Shown: positions 1 to 5,004 of the stretch, in pieces | Layout: the number at the start of each line of letters is the position of its first letter | Numbering within the stretch: the first letter of the stretch is position 1 | Assembly (NCBI GenBank): GCA_035306625.1 | Contig: DATGNS010000316.1 | Location: 1-5,004, forward strand | Origin: Serpens sp035306625 | Lineage (GTDB): Bacteria; Pseudomonadota; Gammaproteobacteria; Pseudomonadales; Pseudomonadaceae | DNA: 5,004 nucleotides | Direction of reading: 5' to 3' | Made by a program: the position numbers and the translations under genes | The notes under the pieces: generated by a model | Databases searched by the model: none | What the model was told of the DNA's origin: nothing | The model's input: only the letters and a program-made list of their open reading frames with translations

Positions 1-912
1 TCCAAGAGCAAGGCCATCGACTTCCGCGTCAACACCCTGCCCACCCTGTGGGGCGAGAAGATCGTGATGCGTATCCTCGATCCGTCCAGCGCCCAGATGG
101 GCATCGATGCCCTGGGCTACGAGGAGGATCAGAAGGCCCTGTACCTGCAGGCCCTGCAGCAGCCCCAGGGCATGATCCTGGTCACCGGTCCCACCGGTTC
201 GGGCAAGACGGTGTCCCTGTACACCGGCCTCAACATCCTCAACACCGCGGACATCAACATCTCCACCGCCGAGGATCCGGTGGAGATCAACCTGGAGGGC
301 ATCAACCAGGTCAACGTCAATCCGCGCCAGGGCATGGATTTCGCCCAGGCACTACGCGCCTTCCTGCGCCAGGACCCGGACGTGATCATGGTGGGTGAGA
401 TCCGCGACCTGGAAACCGCCGAGATCGCCATCAAGGCGGCGCAGACCGGCCACATGGTGATGTCCACCCTGCACACCAACAGCGCCGCGGAAACCCTCAC
501 GCGCCTGCGCAACATGGGGGTGGCGCCCTTCAACATCGCCACCTCGGTGAACCTGATCATCGCCCAGCGCCTGGCCCGCAAGCTGTGCGGCCACTGCAAG
601 AAGCCGGTGGACGTGCCGCGCGAGACGCTGCTGCGGGAGGGGTTCCCGGAAGAGCGGATCGGCAAGTTCAAGCTCTACGGTCCGGTCGGCTGTGAACACT
701 GCAAGGACGGCTACAAGGGCCGCGTCGGTATTTATGAAGTGGTTAAAAATACCCCCGCCCTGCAGCGCCTTATCATGGCCGACGGCAACTCCATCGAAAT
801 CGCCGCCAGGATGCGCGAGGAAGGCTTCAACGACCTGCGCACCTCCGGCCTGCTCAAGGTCATGCAGGGCGTGACCAGTCTGGAAGAGGTCAACCGGGTG
901 ACCAAGGATTAG
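1..912 (+). CDS. pilB: Type IV pilus assembly ATPase PilB (C-terminal half, 5' end outside window)
   Basis: PilB is the cytoplasmic hexameric ATPase that drives type IV pilus extension through the platform protein PilC. The reading frame is open from base 1 with no start, so the N-terminal domain is missing; 303 residues are visible of about 566 usual. Visible motifs, in visible-residue numbers, are Walker A GPTGSGKT (63-70), the Asp box STAEDPVEI with its conserved Glu (88-96), Walker B IMVGEIRD (129-136) and the His box GHMVMSTLHTN (150-160). A tetracysteine zinc site has Cys pairs at 196/199 and 231/234. The zinc site and the VTKD C-terminus fit PilB rather than the retraction ATPase PilT. 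It ends two bases before pilC, so the two are probably cotranscribed and translationally coupled. A short AT-rich codon cluster lies at 727-750. The assignment is firm; a GspE-type secretion ATPase is the only real alternative and the neighbours argue against it. Confidence 0.97.
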   Translation, partial: SKSKAIDFRVNTLPTLWGEKIVMRILDPSSAQMGIDALGYEEDQKALYLQALQQPQGMILVTGPTGSGKTVSLYTGLNILNTADINISTAEDPVEINLEGINQVNVNPRQGMDFAQALRAFLRQDPDVIMVGEIRDLETAEIAIKAAQTGHMVMSTLHTNSAAETLTRLRNMGVAPFNIATSVNLIIAQRLARKLCGHCKKPVDVPRETLLREGFPEERIGKFKLYGPVGCEHCKDGYKGRVGIYEVVKNTPALQRLIMADGNSIEIAARMREEGFNDLRTSGLLKVMQGVTSLEEVNRVTKD

Positions 913-914
913 TC

Positions 915-2132
915 ATGGCCGAGAAAGCACTGAAGAACAGCCTGTTTACCTGGGAAGGCATCGACCGCCGCGGCGCGCGGGTGAAGGGCGAGCTGAGCGC
1001 GGCCAACCCCACCCTGGTGAAGGCCCAGCTGCGCAAGCAGGGCATCAACCCCACCCGGGTGCGCAAGAAGTCCGCATCGCTGTTTTCCGCCGGCAAGAAG
1101 ATCAAGCCGCTGGACATCGCCTTGTTCACCCGCCAGATGGCCACCATGATGAAGGCGGGCGTGCCGCTGCTGTCGGCCTTCGACATCATCGGCGAGGGCT
1201 TCGAGAACCCCGCCATGCGCAAGCTGGTGGACGACGTGAAGCAGGACGTGTCGGCGGGCAACAGCCTGGCCAGCTCGCTGCGCAAGCGGCCGCAGTTCTT
1301 CGACGAGCTGTACTGCAACCTGGTGGACGCCGGCGAACAGTCCGGCGCCCTGGAAACCCTGCTGGACCGGGTGGCCACCTACAAGGAGAAGACCGAGGCG
1401 CTGAAGGCCAAGATCAAGAAGGCGATGAACTACCCGATCGCCGTGATCCTGGTGGCGATCATCGTGTCGGCGATCCTGCTGATCAAGGTGGTGCCGCAGT
1501 TCGAGTCGGTGTTCGCCAACTTCGGCGCCGAGCTGCCGGCCTTCACCCTGATGGTCATCGGGCTGTCCGAGGCGCTGCAGGAATCCTGGCTGTACTTCGT
1601 GGGCGGCTTCTTCGCCGTCGGCTTCGTGTTCAAGGAAGCACACAAGCGCTCGCAGAAATTCCGCGACTTCGTCGACCGCTCGGTGCTCAGGCTGCCGATT
1701 GTCGGCGACATCCTCTACAAGTCCTCCATCGCCCGCTATGCGCGCACCCTGGCCACCACCTTCGCCGCGGGCGTGCCGCTGGTCGATGCCCTGGATTCGG
1801 TGGCCGGCGCCACCGGCAACATCGTGTTCAGGAACGCGGTGCTGAAGGTCAAGCAGGATGTGTCCACCGGCATGCAGCTGAACTTCTCCATGCGCACCAC
1901 CGGCGTCTTCCCGGCCATGGCGCTGCAGATGACCGCCATCGGCGAGGAGTCCGGCTCCCTGGACAGCATGCTCGACAAGGTGGCGACCTTCTATGAGGAT
2001 GAGGTGGACAACAAGGTCGACGGCCTCACCGCCCTGATGGAACCGATGATCATGGCGGTGCTCGGCGTGATGGTCGGCGGCCTGATCATCGCGATGTACC
2101 TGCCGATCTTCCAGCTGGGCTCCGTGGTATAG
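915..2132 (+). CDS. pilC: Type IV pilus inner-membrane platform protein PilC
   Basis: PilC is the polytopic inner-membrane platform of the type IV pilus machine. It links the PilB/PilT motors to pilin insertion and extraction. The 405 residues match the usual length (about 400). Two GspF-type (T2SF) repeats are visible. The first starts near residue 71 with FTRQMATMMKAGVPL, and the second near residue 275 with YARTLATTFAAGVPL. Each contains a GE(Q/E)SG motif, GEQSGAL at 140-146 and GEESGSL at 343-349. Hydrophobic segments at about 173-195, 223-240 and 376-397 fit the three-helix topology of the family. The ATG at 915 follows an AAGGA ribosome binding site (904-908) by six bases and the pilB stop by two. 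The frame is intact. PilC rather than GspF is supported by pilB and pilD on either side. Confidence 0.97.
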   Translation: MAEKALKNSLFTWEGIDRRGARVKGELSAANPTLVKAQLRKQGINPTRVRKKSASLFSAGKKIKPLDIALFTRQMATMMKAGVPLLSAFDIIGEGFENPAMRKLVDDVKQDVSAGNSLASSLRKRPQFFDELYCNLVDAGEQSGALETLLDRVATYKEKTEALKAKIKKAMNYPIAVILVAIIVSAILLIKVVPQFESVFANFGAELPAFTLMVIGLSEALQESWLYFVGGFFAVGFVFKEAHKRSQKFRDFVDRSVLRLPIVGDILYKSSIARYARTLATTFAAGVPLVDALDSVAGATGNIVFRNAVLKVKQDVSTGMQLNFSMRTTGVFPAMALQMTAIGEESGSLDSMLDKVATFYEDEVDNKVDGLTALMEPMIMAVLGVMVGGLIIAMYLPIFQLGSVV

Positions 2133-2166
2133 GCCGCCCGGCCCGCCGTTCCCGCGAAAAACACAC

Positions 2167-2171
2167 GAGGG
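2167..2171 (+). promoter_or_regulatory. Ribosome binding site fixing the pilD start
   Basis: GAGGG lies six bases before the ATG at 2178. An in-frame TTG at 2172 is directly adjacent to this site and too close to be used, so the ATG is preferred. Confidence 0.75.
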
Positions 2172-2177
2172 TTGACG

Positions 2178-3047
2178 ATGTCCCTTGCCGAATACCTGGC
2201 CAGCCACCCGCTGGCCTTTGTTTTGTCCACCCTGGTGCTGGGCCTGCTGGTCGGCAGCTTTCTCAACGTGCTGGCCCATCGGTTGCCGCTGATGTTGCAG
2301 CGCGAGTGGCGACAGCAGGCCCGGGAGATCCTGGAACTGCCGGCCGAGCCGACCGGCGCGGCCTTCAATCTGCTCACCCCGGGCTCGCGCTGCCCCCACT
2401 GCGGCCATGCCATCCGCCCCTGGGAGAACATTCCCCTGCTCAGCTGGCTGGTGCTGCGCGGCAGGTGCTCGAGCTGCAAGGGCGCCATCAGCGTGCGCTA
2501 TCCGCTGGTCGAGCTGGCCAGCGGGCTGCTGTCCGCCTTCATTGCCTGGCACTTCGGCTTCGGCTGGCCCTGCGCGGCCATGCTGGTGCTGACCTGGGGG
2601 CTGCTGGCCATGAGCCTGATCGATGCCGATCACCAGCTGCTGCCCGATGCGCTGGTCCTGCCCCTGTTGTGGCTGGGGCTGGGGCTCAACGCCTTCGGCC
2701 TCTTCACCTCGCTGCAGGAGGCCCTGTGGGGCGCGATCGCCGGCTACCTGAGCCTATGGTCGGTGTACTGGCTGTTCAAGCTGCTGACCGGCAAGGAAGG
2801 CATGGGCCACGGGGATTTCAAGCTGCTGGCCATGCTCGGCGCCTGGGGCGGCTGGCAGATCCTGCCGGTGACCATTCTGCTGTCCTCGCTGGTGGGTGCG
2901 GTTCTCGGTGTGATCATGCTCAGGGTGCGGGGCGCCGCGACCGGCTCGCCCATCCCCTTCGGCCCCTACCTGGCCATTGCCGGCTGGATCGCCCTGATCT
3001 GGGGGGACACCCTCACGGAGGGCTATCTGCGCTTCGCCGGGTTCTGA
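2178..3047 (+). CDS. pilD: Prepilin leader peptidase / N-methyltransferase PilD
   Basis: PilD is a polytopic inner-membrane aspartyl protease. It cleaves the leader of type IV prepilins and, in many species, of type II secretion pseudopilins, then N-methylates the new N-terminus. The 289 residues compare with 290 in P. aeruginosa. After a first hydrophobic segment (about 12-32) comes the cytoplasmic domain with two Cys pairs, C72/C75 and C97/C100, of the zinc-binding type. The catalytic aspartates are D149 in SLIDADHQLLPD and D213 in the GHGDFK version of the GxGD motif, followed by LLAMLGAWGGWQ. The rest is a series of hydrophobic helices ending near 277. The ATG at 2178 is chosen because of its ribosome binding site and because the protein then begins MSLAEYLASHPLAF, like known PilD. 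The gap after pilC is 45 bp. The usual downstream partner in Pseudomonas, coaE, is not present. Confidence 0.97.
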   Translation: MSLAEYLASHPLAFVLSTLVLGLLVGSFLNVLAHRLPLMLQREWRQQAREILELPAEPTGAAFNLLTPGSRCPHCGHAIRPWENIPLLSWLVLRGRCSSCKGAISVRYPLVELASGLLSAFIAWHFGFGWPCAAMLVLTWGLLAMSLIDADHQLLPDALVLPLLWLGLGLNAFGLFTSLQEALWGAIAGYLSLWSVYWLFKLLTGKEGMGHGDFKLLAMLGAWGGWQILPVTILLSSLVGAVLGVIMLRVRGAATGSPIPFGPYLAIAGWIALIWGDTLTEGYLRFAGF

Positions 3048-3075
3048 TGGACTATGTTTGTGGCTGTAACCTTCT

Positions 3076-3080
3076 GAGGA
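3076..3080 (+). promoter_or_regulatory. Ribosome binding site fixing the DUF2789 gene start
   Basis: GAGGA lies seven bases before the ATG at 3088. The in-frame GTG at 3082 is only one base from it and can be discarded. Confidence 0.7.
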
Positions 3081-3087
3081 CGTGCCC

Positions 3088-3327
3088 ATGGAACAGTCCA
3101 TCCATACCCTGGCCAACCTGTTCGAGCAGCTGGGCCTGAAGTCCAGCCCGGAAGACATCGATGCCTTCATCGCCAGCCATGCCCCCATCCAGGAGGGCCT
3201 GGCCATCAGCGAAGCACCATTCTGGACGCCAGCCCAGGCTGCGTTTCTGAAGGAGGAGATCCTCGAGGATGCCGACTGGGCCATCGTGGTCGATGAACTG
3301 AGCACGCTGCTGCATCCCCATCGCTGA
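3088..3327 (+). CDS. DUF2789 family small protein, function unknown
   Basis: This small protein of 79 residues has no hydrophobic helix or signal peptide, so it is probably cytoplasmic. I recognise it from memory as DUF2789, a family of about 75-80 residues found in Pseudomonas and relatives, with no assigned function. Supporting motifs are the N-terminal HTLANLFEQLGL (6-17), the central APFWTPAQAAFLKEEI (43-58) and the C-terminal DADWAIVVDEL (61-71). The pattern suggests a compact helical fold, and the net charge is acidic. The gene starts 40 bp after pilD on the same strand with its own good ribosome binding site. It could be read through from the pil operon, but nothing in the protein suggests a pilus role. 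Its stop at 3325-3327 is one base before the GTG that opens the possible membrane-protein pseudogene. Confidence 0.85.
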   Translation: MEQSIHTLANLFEQLGLKSSPEDIDAFIASHAPIQEGLAISEAPFWTPAQAAFLKEEILEDADWAIVVDELSTLLHPHR

Positions 3328-3328
3328 G

Positions 3329-3539
3329 GTGCCACCGCTGCTGCTGGGTGCGCTGCGCTTTTTGCTGGTGCTGTTTCCGAAGATTCTGTTCGTTGCACGC
3401 CCGCGGTTTCGTGGCGCTCATCGTGGGGCTGAGCGCTGCAGCCCTGTTGCGCCTGAGCTTTCAACAGGATGAGGACGAGGCGGTGCTGGCCGGACTTCTG
3501 GTCAATCCCTATGATGGCCGTCAGCCGGCCCGCACCTGA
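3329..3539 (+). pseudogene. Possible frameshifted small membrane protein
   Basis: I do not recognise this gene. Starting from GTG at 3329, one frame gives a hydrophobic segment (PPLLLGALRFLLVLFPKILF and on to about 3395) and then turns into Arg/His-rich sequence that stops at a TGA near 3471. The next frame looks non-coding before about 3398, with many Cys and Arg. It then gives a second hydrophobic segment (GFVALIVGLSAAALLRLSF) and an acidic tail (QQDEDEAVLAGLLVNPYDG), ending at the TGA at 3537-3539. Joined, they would make a plausible protein of about 70 residues with two membrane helices, so a one-base insertion or two-base deletion between about 3390 and 3410 would explain the pattern. 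About three quarters of codons in the second half end in G or C, which fits coding sequence. No ribosome binding site is clear, but the GTG follows the DUF2789 stop by one base, so coupling is possible. A sequencing error, or plain non-coding DNA, are the alternatives. Confidence 0.4.
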
Positions 3540-3550
3540 CCCACCAGGTG
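3533..3550. other. Inverted repeat between converging genes
   Basis: CACCTG (3533-3538) and CAGGTG (3545-3550) can form a six-base-pair stem with a six-base loop. It overlaps the end of the plus-strand reading frame and sits just before the stop of the minus-strand small ORF. A further GGCCG/CGGCC repeat (3516-3520 and 3526-3530) lies beside it. Neither is followed by a T-run on either strand, so this is not a standard intrinsic terminator. It may slow or protect converging transcripts, or be chance in GC-rich DNA. Confidence 0.3.
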
Positions 3551-3554
3551 GCGA

Positions 3555-3680
3555 TTACGTCGGAGCATGGCTGCCCAGCAGGGTCAGCCCGGACTTGCGG
3601 GCCCGCTTGGCCTGGCGTTTTTCCATCAGCGTTCGCTGCGCTTTCTTCTTCCCTTGCTTGCGTGAGTCATGGCTTTTCAT
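3555..3680 (-). CDS. Small highly basic protein (41 aa), function unknown
   Basis: This is a short minus-strand reading frame, with ATG complementary to 3678-3680 and TAA complementary to 3555-3557. The 41 residues begin MKSHDSRKQGKKKAQRTLME and continue with KRQAKRARKSG. Thirteen are Lys or Arg against only two acidic residues, and there is no hydrophobic segment. An AGAGG ribosome binding site (complement of 3690-3694) lies nine bases before the ATG, which favours a real gene over a chance frame. The frame also fills what would otherwise be an unexplained gap, and the gene is divergent from metR. The composition suggests a nucleic-acid- or ribosome-associated peptide, but that is inference from charge alone. 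I have a vague memory of similar Lys-rich small proteins in Pseudomonas and cannot name a family. Confidence 0.6.
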   Translation of the reverse strand: MKSHDSRKQGKKKAQRTLMEKRQAKRARKSGLTLLGSHAPT

Positions 3681-3789
3681 GGCGATGAGCCTCTGTGTTG
3701 AAGGGCCGTTTCAGCATAGTTCAACCCGTCTCAGCCATTGGTACCGCTCGACTTTTCACCCCACGCTGCGCACACTCGCCCCGCGATCA

Positions 3790-3802
3790 TGAAGAGCGCT
3801 CA
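3790..3802 (+). promoter_or_regulatory. Candidate MetR operator (TGAA-N5-CTCA)
   Basis: The bases TGAAGAGCGCTCA match seven of the eight fixed positions of the enterobacterial MetR consensus TGAA-N5-TTCA, with the correct five-base spacer and the LysR-type T-N11-A outline. It sits 29 bp before the metR start codon, a position that suits negative autoregulation, which is known for E. coli metR. A site of this quality can occur by chance, and whether the consensus carries over to this organism is inference. Confidence 0.4.
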
Positions 3803-3818
3803 TGTGCACGGACGGCCC

Positions 3819-3823
3819 GGGAG
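3819..3823 (+). promoter_or_regulatory. Ribosome binding site fixing the metR start
   Basis: GGGAG lies eight bases before the ATG at 3832. The in-frame ATG at 3826 is only two bases away, and the GTG/ATG codons near 3802 lie upstream of the site, so 3832 is the best start. Confidence 0.7.
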
Positions 3824-3831
3824 ACATGTCG

Positions 3832-4755
3832 ATGCTGGAAATCCGCCACCTCAGAACCCTGCATGCCCTGCGCGAAGCCGACAGCCTGGTGGAGGCGGCC
3901 GAACGGCTGCACCTGACCCAGTCGGCGCTGTCCCATCAGTTCAAGGAGCTGGAGGAGCGCCTGGGCATGCCACTGTTCGTGCGCAAGACCAAGCCGGTGC
4001 GCTTCACCAGCGCCGGCCTGCGCATCCTGCAGCTGGCGGACCAGGTGCTGCCGCAGCTGCGCAGCACCGAACGCGACCTGGCCCGCCTGGCCGGCGGCAC
4101 CGCCGGCCGTCTGCACATGGCCATCGAGTGCCATAGCTGTTTCCAGTGGCTGATGCCGACCATCGACCAGTTCCGCGACGCCTGGCCGGAAGTGGAGCTG
4201 GACCTGGCCTCGGGTTTCTCCTTCGCCCCGCTGCCGGCCCTGGCCCGCGGCGACCTGGACCTGGTGGTGACCTCCGACCCGATGGAGCTGTCCGGCATCA
4301 CCTATGTGCCACTGTTCACCTACGAGGCTCTGCTGGCGGTGGCCAACCAGCATCCGCTGGCCGGCCGTTCCCACATCGTGCCGGAGGACCTGGAGAAGGA
4401 AACCCTGATCACCTATCCGGTGGAGCGCGACCGGCTGGATATCTTCACCCGCTTCCTCGAGCCGGCCGACATCGAGCCGGCCCAGGTGCGCACCGCCGAG
4501 CTGACGGTAATGATGATGCAGCTGGTGGCCAGCGGACGCGGCGTCTGCTGCCTGCCCAACTGGGCCCTGCACGAATACAGCTCCAAGGGTTACGTGACCG
4601 CCAAGCGTCTGGGCGAACGCGGTCTGTTCGCCACGCTGTACGCGGCGATCCGCGCCGACATGCTGGACGCGCCCTTCATGCGCGACTTCCTGCTCACCGC
4701 CAAGGACACCTCGTTCGCCACCCTGGAAGGGGTCAGCGCGGCCAAGGGACGCTGA
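3832..4755 (+). CDS. metR: LysR-type transcriptional regulator MetR
   Basis: MetR is a cytoplasmic LysR-family DNA-binding protein that activates methionine biosynthesis genes such as metE and metH, with homocysteine as coeffector in E. coli. The 307 residues are close to the family's usual length. The N-terminal winged helix-turn-helix spans about 1-60, with SLVEAAERLHLTQSALSHQF (18-37) as the core and LFVRKTKPVRFTSAG after it. The effector domain carries IECHSCFQWLMPT (98-110), which matches the MetR-specific stretch IECHSC-QWL of E. coli. DLDLVVTSDP (141-150), TYPVERDRLDIF (194-205) and the LYAAIR stretch (269-274) also match. The start gives MLEIRHLRTLHALREADS, as in Pseudomonas MetR from memory. 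No met structural gene lies in the window, so its targets are elsewhere or beyond the right edge. A near-consensus MetR site upstream suggests autoregulation. Confidence 0.93.
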   Translation: MLEIRHLRTLHALREADSLVEAAERLHLTQSALSHQFKELEERLGMPLFVRKTKPVRFTSAGLRILQLADQVLPQLRSTERDLARLAGGTAGRLHMAIECHSCFQWLMPTIDQFRDAWPEVELDLASGFSFAPLPALARGDLDLVVTSDPMELSGITYVPLFTYEALLAVANQHPLAGRSHIVPEDLEKETLITYPVERDRLDIFTRFLEPADIEPAQVRTAELTVMMMQLVASGRGVCCLPNWALHEYSSKGYVTAKRLGERGLFATLYAAIRADMLDAPFMRDFLLTAKDTSFATLEGVSAAKGR

Positions 4756-4915
4756 GTCGTCGACCGGAGCAACGGACCGGCCAGTTCACGCTCCGCCCCT
4801 GCGCCAAGATGTCGCACGCGGGCCGGCGAGAGCCGCTGGCTGGGGGATTCGGGGGAAGCGCACAATCCGCGCCCCCTGACCCTCCCCGTGCGCCATCCCC
4901 GGATATCCCCCCTGA
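4756..4915. other. GC-rich gap between metR and the bestrophin-like gene
   Basis: I see no gene in these 160 bp. GGGGG (4851-4855) and CCCCC (4872-4876) enclose a second short pairing, GCG (4858-4860) with CGC (4868-4870), giving an imperfect stem-loop with a seven-base loop. A second G-run (4842-4846) can pair with the C-run at 4907-4912, next to the start codon of the following gene. There is no T-run after the hairpin, so an intrinsic terminator for metR is not supported. No convincing promoter is seen; CACAAT at 4861-4866 is a weak -10 word without a -35. Confidence 0.4.
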
Positions 4916-5004
4916 ATGATCGTTCGCCCGCGCCCCGGTGCGTTGCAGCTGCTCTTCATCCTGCGCGGTTCCATCCTCCCCAAGATTGCCGCCAAGATCC
5001 TCTT
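4916..5004 (+). CDS. Bestrophin-like membrane protein, YneE/UPF0187 family (N-terminal fragment)
   Basis: Only the first 29 complete codons are visible before the window ends. They read MIVRPRPGALQLLFILRGSI followed by LPKIAAKIL. This closely follows the start of E. coli YneE (MIVRPQQHWLRRIFVWHGSV, then LSKISSRLL), a member of the bacterial bestrophin-like family (about 300 residues). These are pentameric inner-membrane ion channels; characterised bacterial members conduct cations. The match at the very first residues supports the ATG at 4916, although no good ribosome binding site is seen, only a weak GGA at 4901-4903 some 12 bases away, and a C-run lies immediately upstream. It is on the same strand as metR but 160 bp away, so cotranscription is uncertain. 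The family call rests on a short N-terminal match. Confidence 0.75.
   Translation, partial: MIVRPRPGALQLLFILRGSILPKIAAKIL

Larger units (their letters stand above)
3681..3831. other. Divergent intergenic region upstream of metR and the small basic ORF
   Basis: This 151-bp stretch must carry promoters for both directions. No strong -35/-10 pair is visible. The best minus-strand -10-like word is TATGCT (complement of 3714-3719), with no good -35 partner. Two MetR-like dyads lie in it: TGAA-N7-TTCA at 3699-3713, two bases wider than the known consensus, and the better site at 3790-3802 listed separately. A TTGAA/TTCAA pair at 3698-3702 and 3721-3725 adds further symmetry around the first dyad. 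Confidence 0.5.

Noticed and set aside
909..2633. Very long open frame on the minus strand (574 codons) opposite pilC and pilD
   Set aside because: It is antisense to two confidently identified genes. Its product is a low-complexity mix rich in His, Gln, Gly and Arg with no domain or motif. Long antisense frames like this are expected from the G/C-ending codons of GC-rich genes.
3328..3365. Possible intrinsic terminator after the DUF2789 gene, ending in a T5 run at 3359-3363
   Set aside because: No stable stem can be drawn before the T-run; the GCGC repeats are separated by a single base and cannot form a hairpin.
3469..3792. Plus-strand open frame of 107 codons across the region between the small genes
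   Set aside because: Its product has no motif, has no good ribosome binding site, crosses several unrelated elements and is antisense to the better supported 41-residue ORF.
3787..4572. Minus-strand open frame of 261 codons opposite metR
   Set aside because: It is a His/Gln/Gly-rich shadow of a clear LysR-type regulator, with no recognisable motif.
4838..4851. Possible sigma-54 promoter before the bestrophin-like gene (TGGC followed by a G-rich stretch)
   Set aside because: The GG-N10-GC spacing is not met, because the bases at the -12 position are CG rather than GC.
4146..4919. Plus-strand open frame of 257 codons overlapping metR and running into the gap after it
   Set aside because: It is an Arg/Ala/Gly/Pro-rich alternate-frame shadow. 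metR in the other frame explains the sequence.
1..5004. CRISPR arrays, insertion sequences, integrase or toxin-antitoxin genes, tRNA or rRNA
   Set aside because: No direct repeat series, transposase-like protein, terminal inverted repeats or RNA gene pattern was seen on either strand.

Overview
This is a GC-rich stretch of ordinary chromosomal DNA, most likely from a Pseudomonas-type gammaproteobacterium. The evidence is the pilB-pilC-pilD order, the close resemblance of PilD and PilB to the P. aeruginosa proteins (from memory, not aligned), a Pseudomonas-like MetR and a DUF2789 protein. No mobile element, CRISPR array, tRNA or rRNA is visible.

Layout. Positions 1-3047 (+) hold the cytoplasmic and inner-membrane core of the type IV pilus: the C-terminal half of the PilB extension ATPase (cut by the window edge), the complete PilC platform protein and the complete PilD prepilin peptidase/N-methylase. 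They are tightly spaced with good ribosome binding sites, so probably one operon. PilB powers pilus extension through PilC, and PilD matures the pilins. Positions 3088-3327 (+) encode a 79-residue DUF2789 protein. In Pseudomonas the gene normally after pilD is coaE, which is absent here. Directly after it, 3329-3539 reads as a small membrane protein whose two halves lie in different frames, a possible pseudogene. Facing it on the minus strand (3555-3680) is a 41-residue, strongly basic small ORF with a good ribosome binding site.

A divergent intergenic region (3681-3831) leads to metR (3832-4755, +), the LysR-type regulator of methionine biosynthesis. It contains a near-consensus MetR-type site close to the metR start, suggesting autoregulation. 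After a 160-bp GC-rich gap, a bestrophin-like (YneE/UPF0187) membrane protein begins at 4916 and runs off the window.

The window therefore joins two unrelated functional units, pilus assembly and methionine regulation, through a short region of small genes. I see no convincing new multi-gene system. The most interesting items are the missing coaE, the apparent frameshift, the small basic ORF and the candidate MetR operator.
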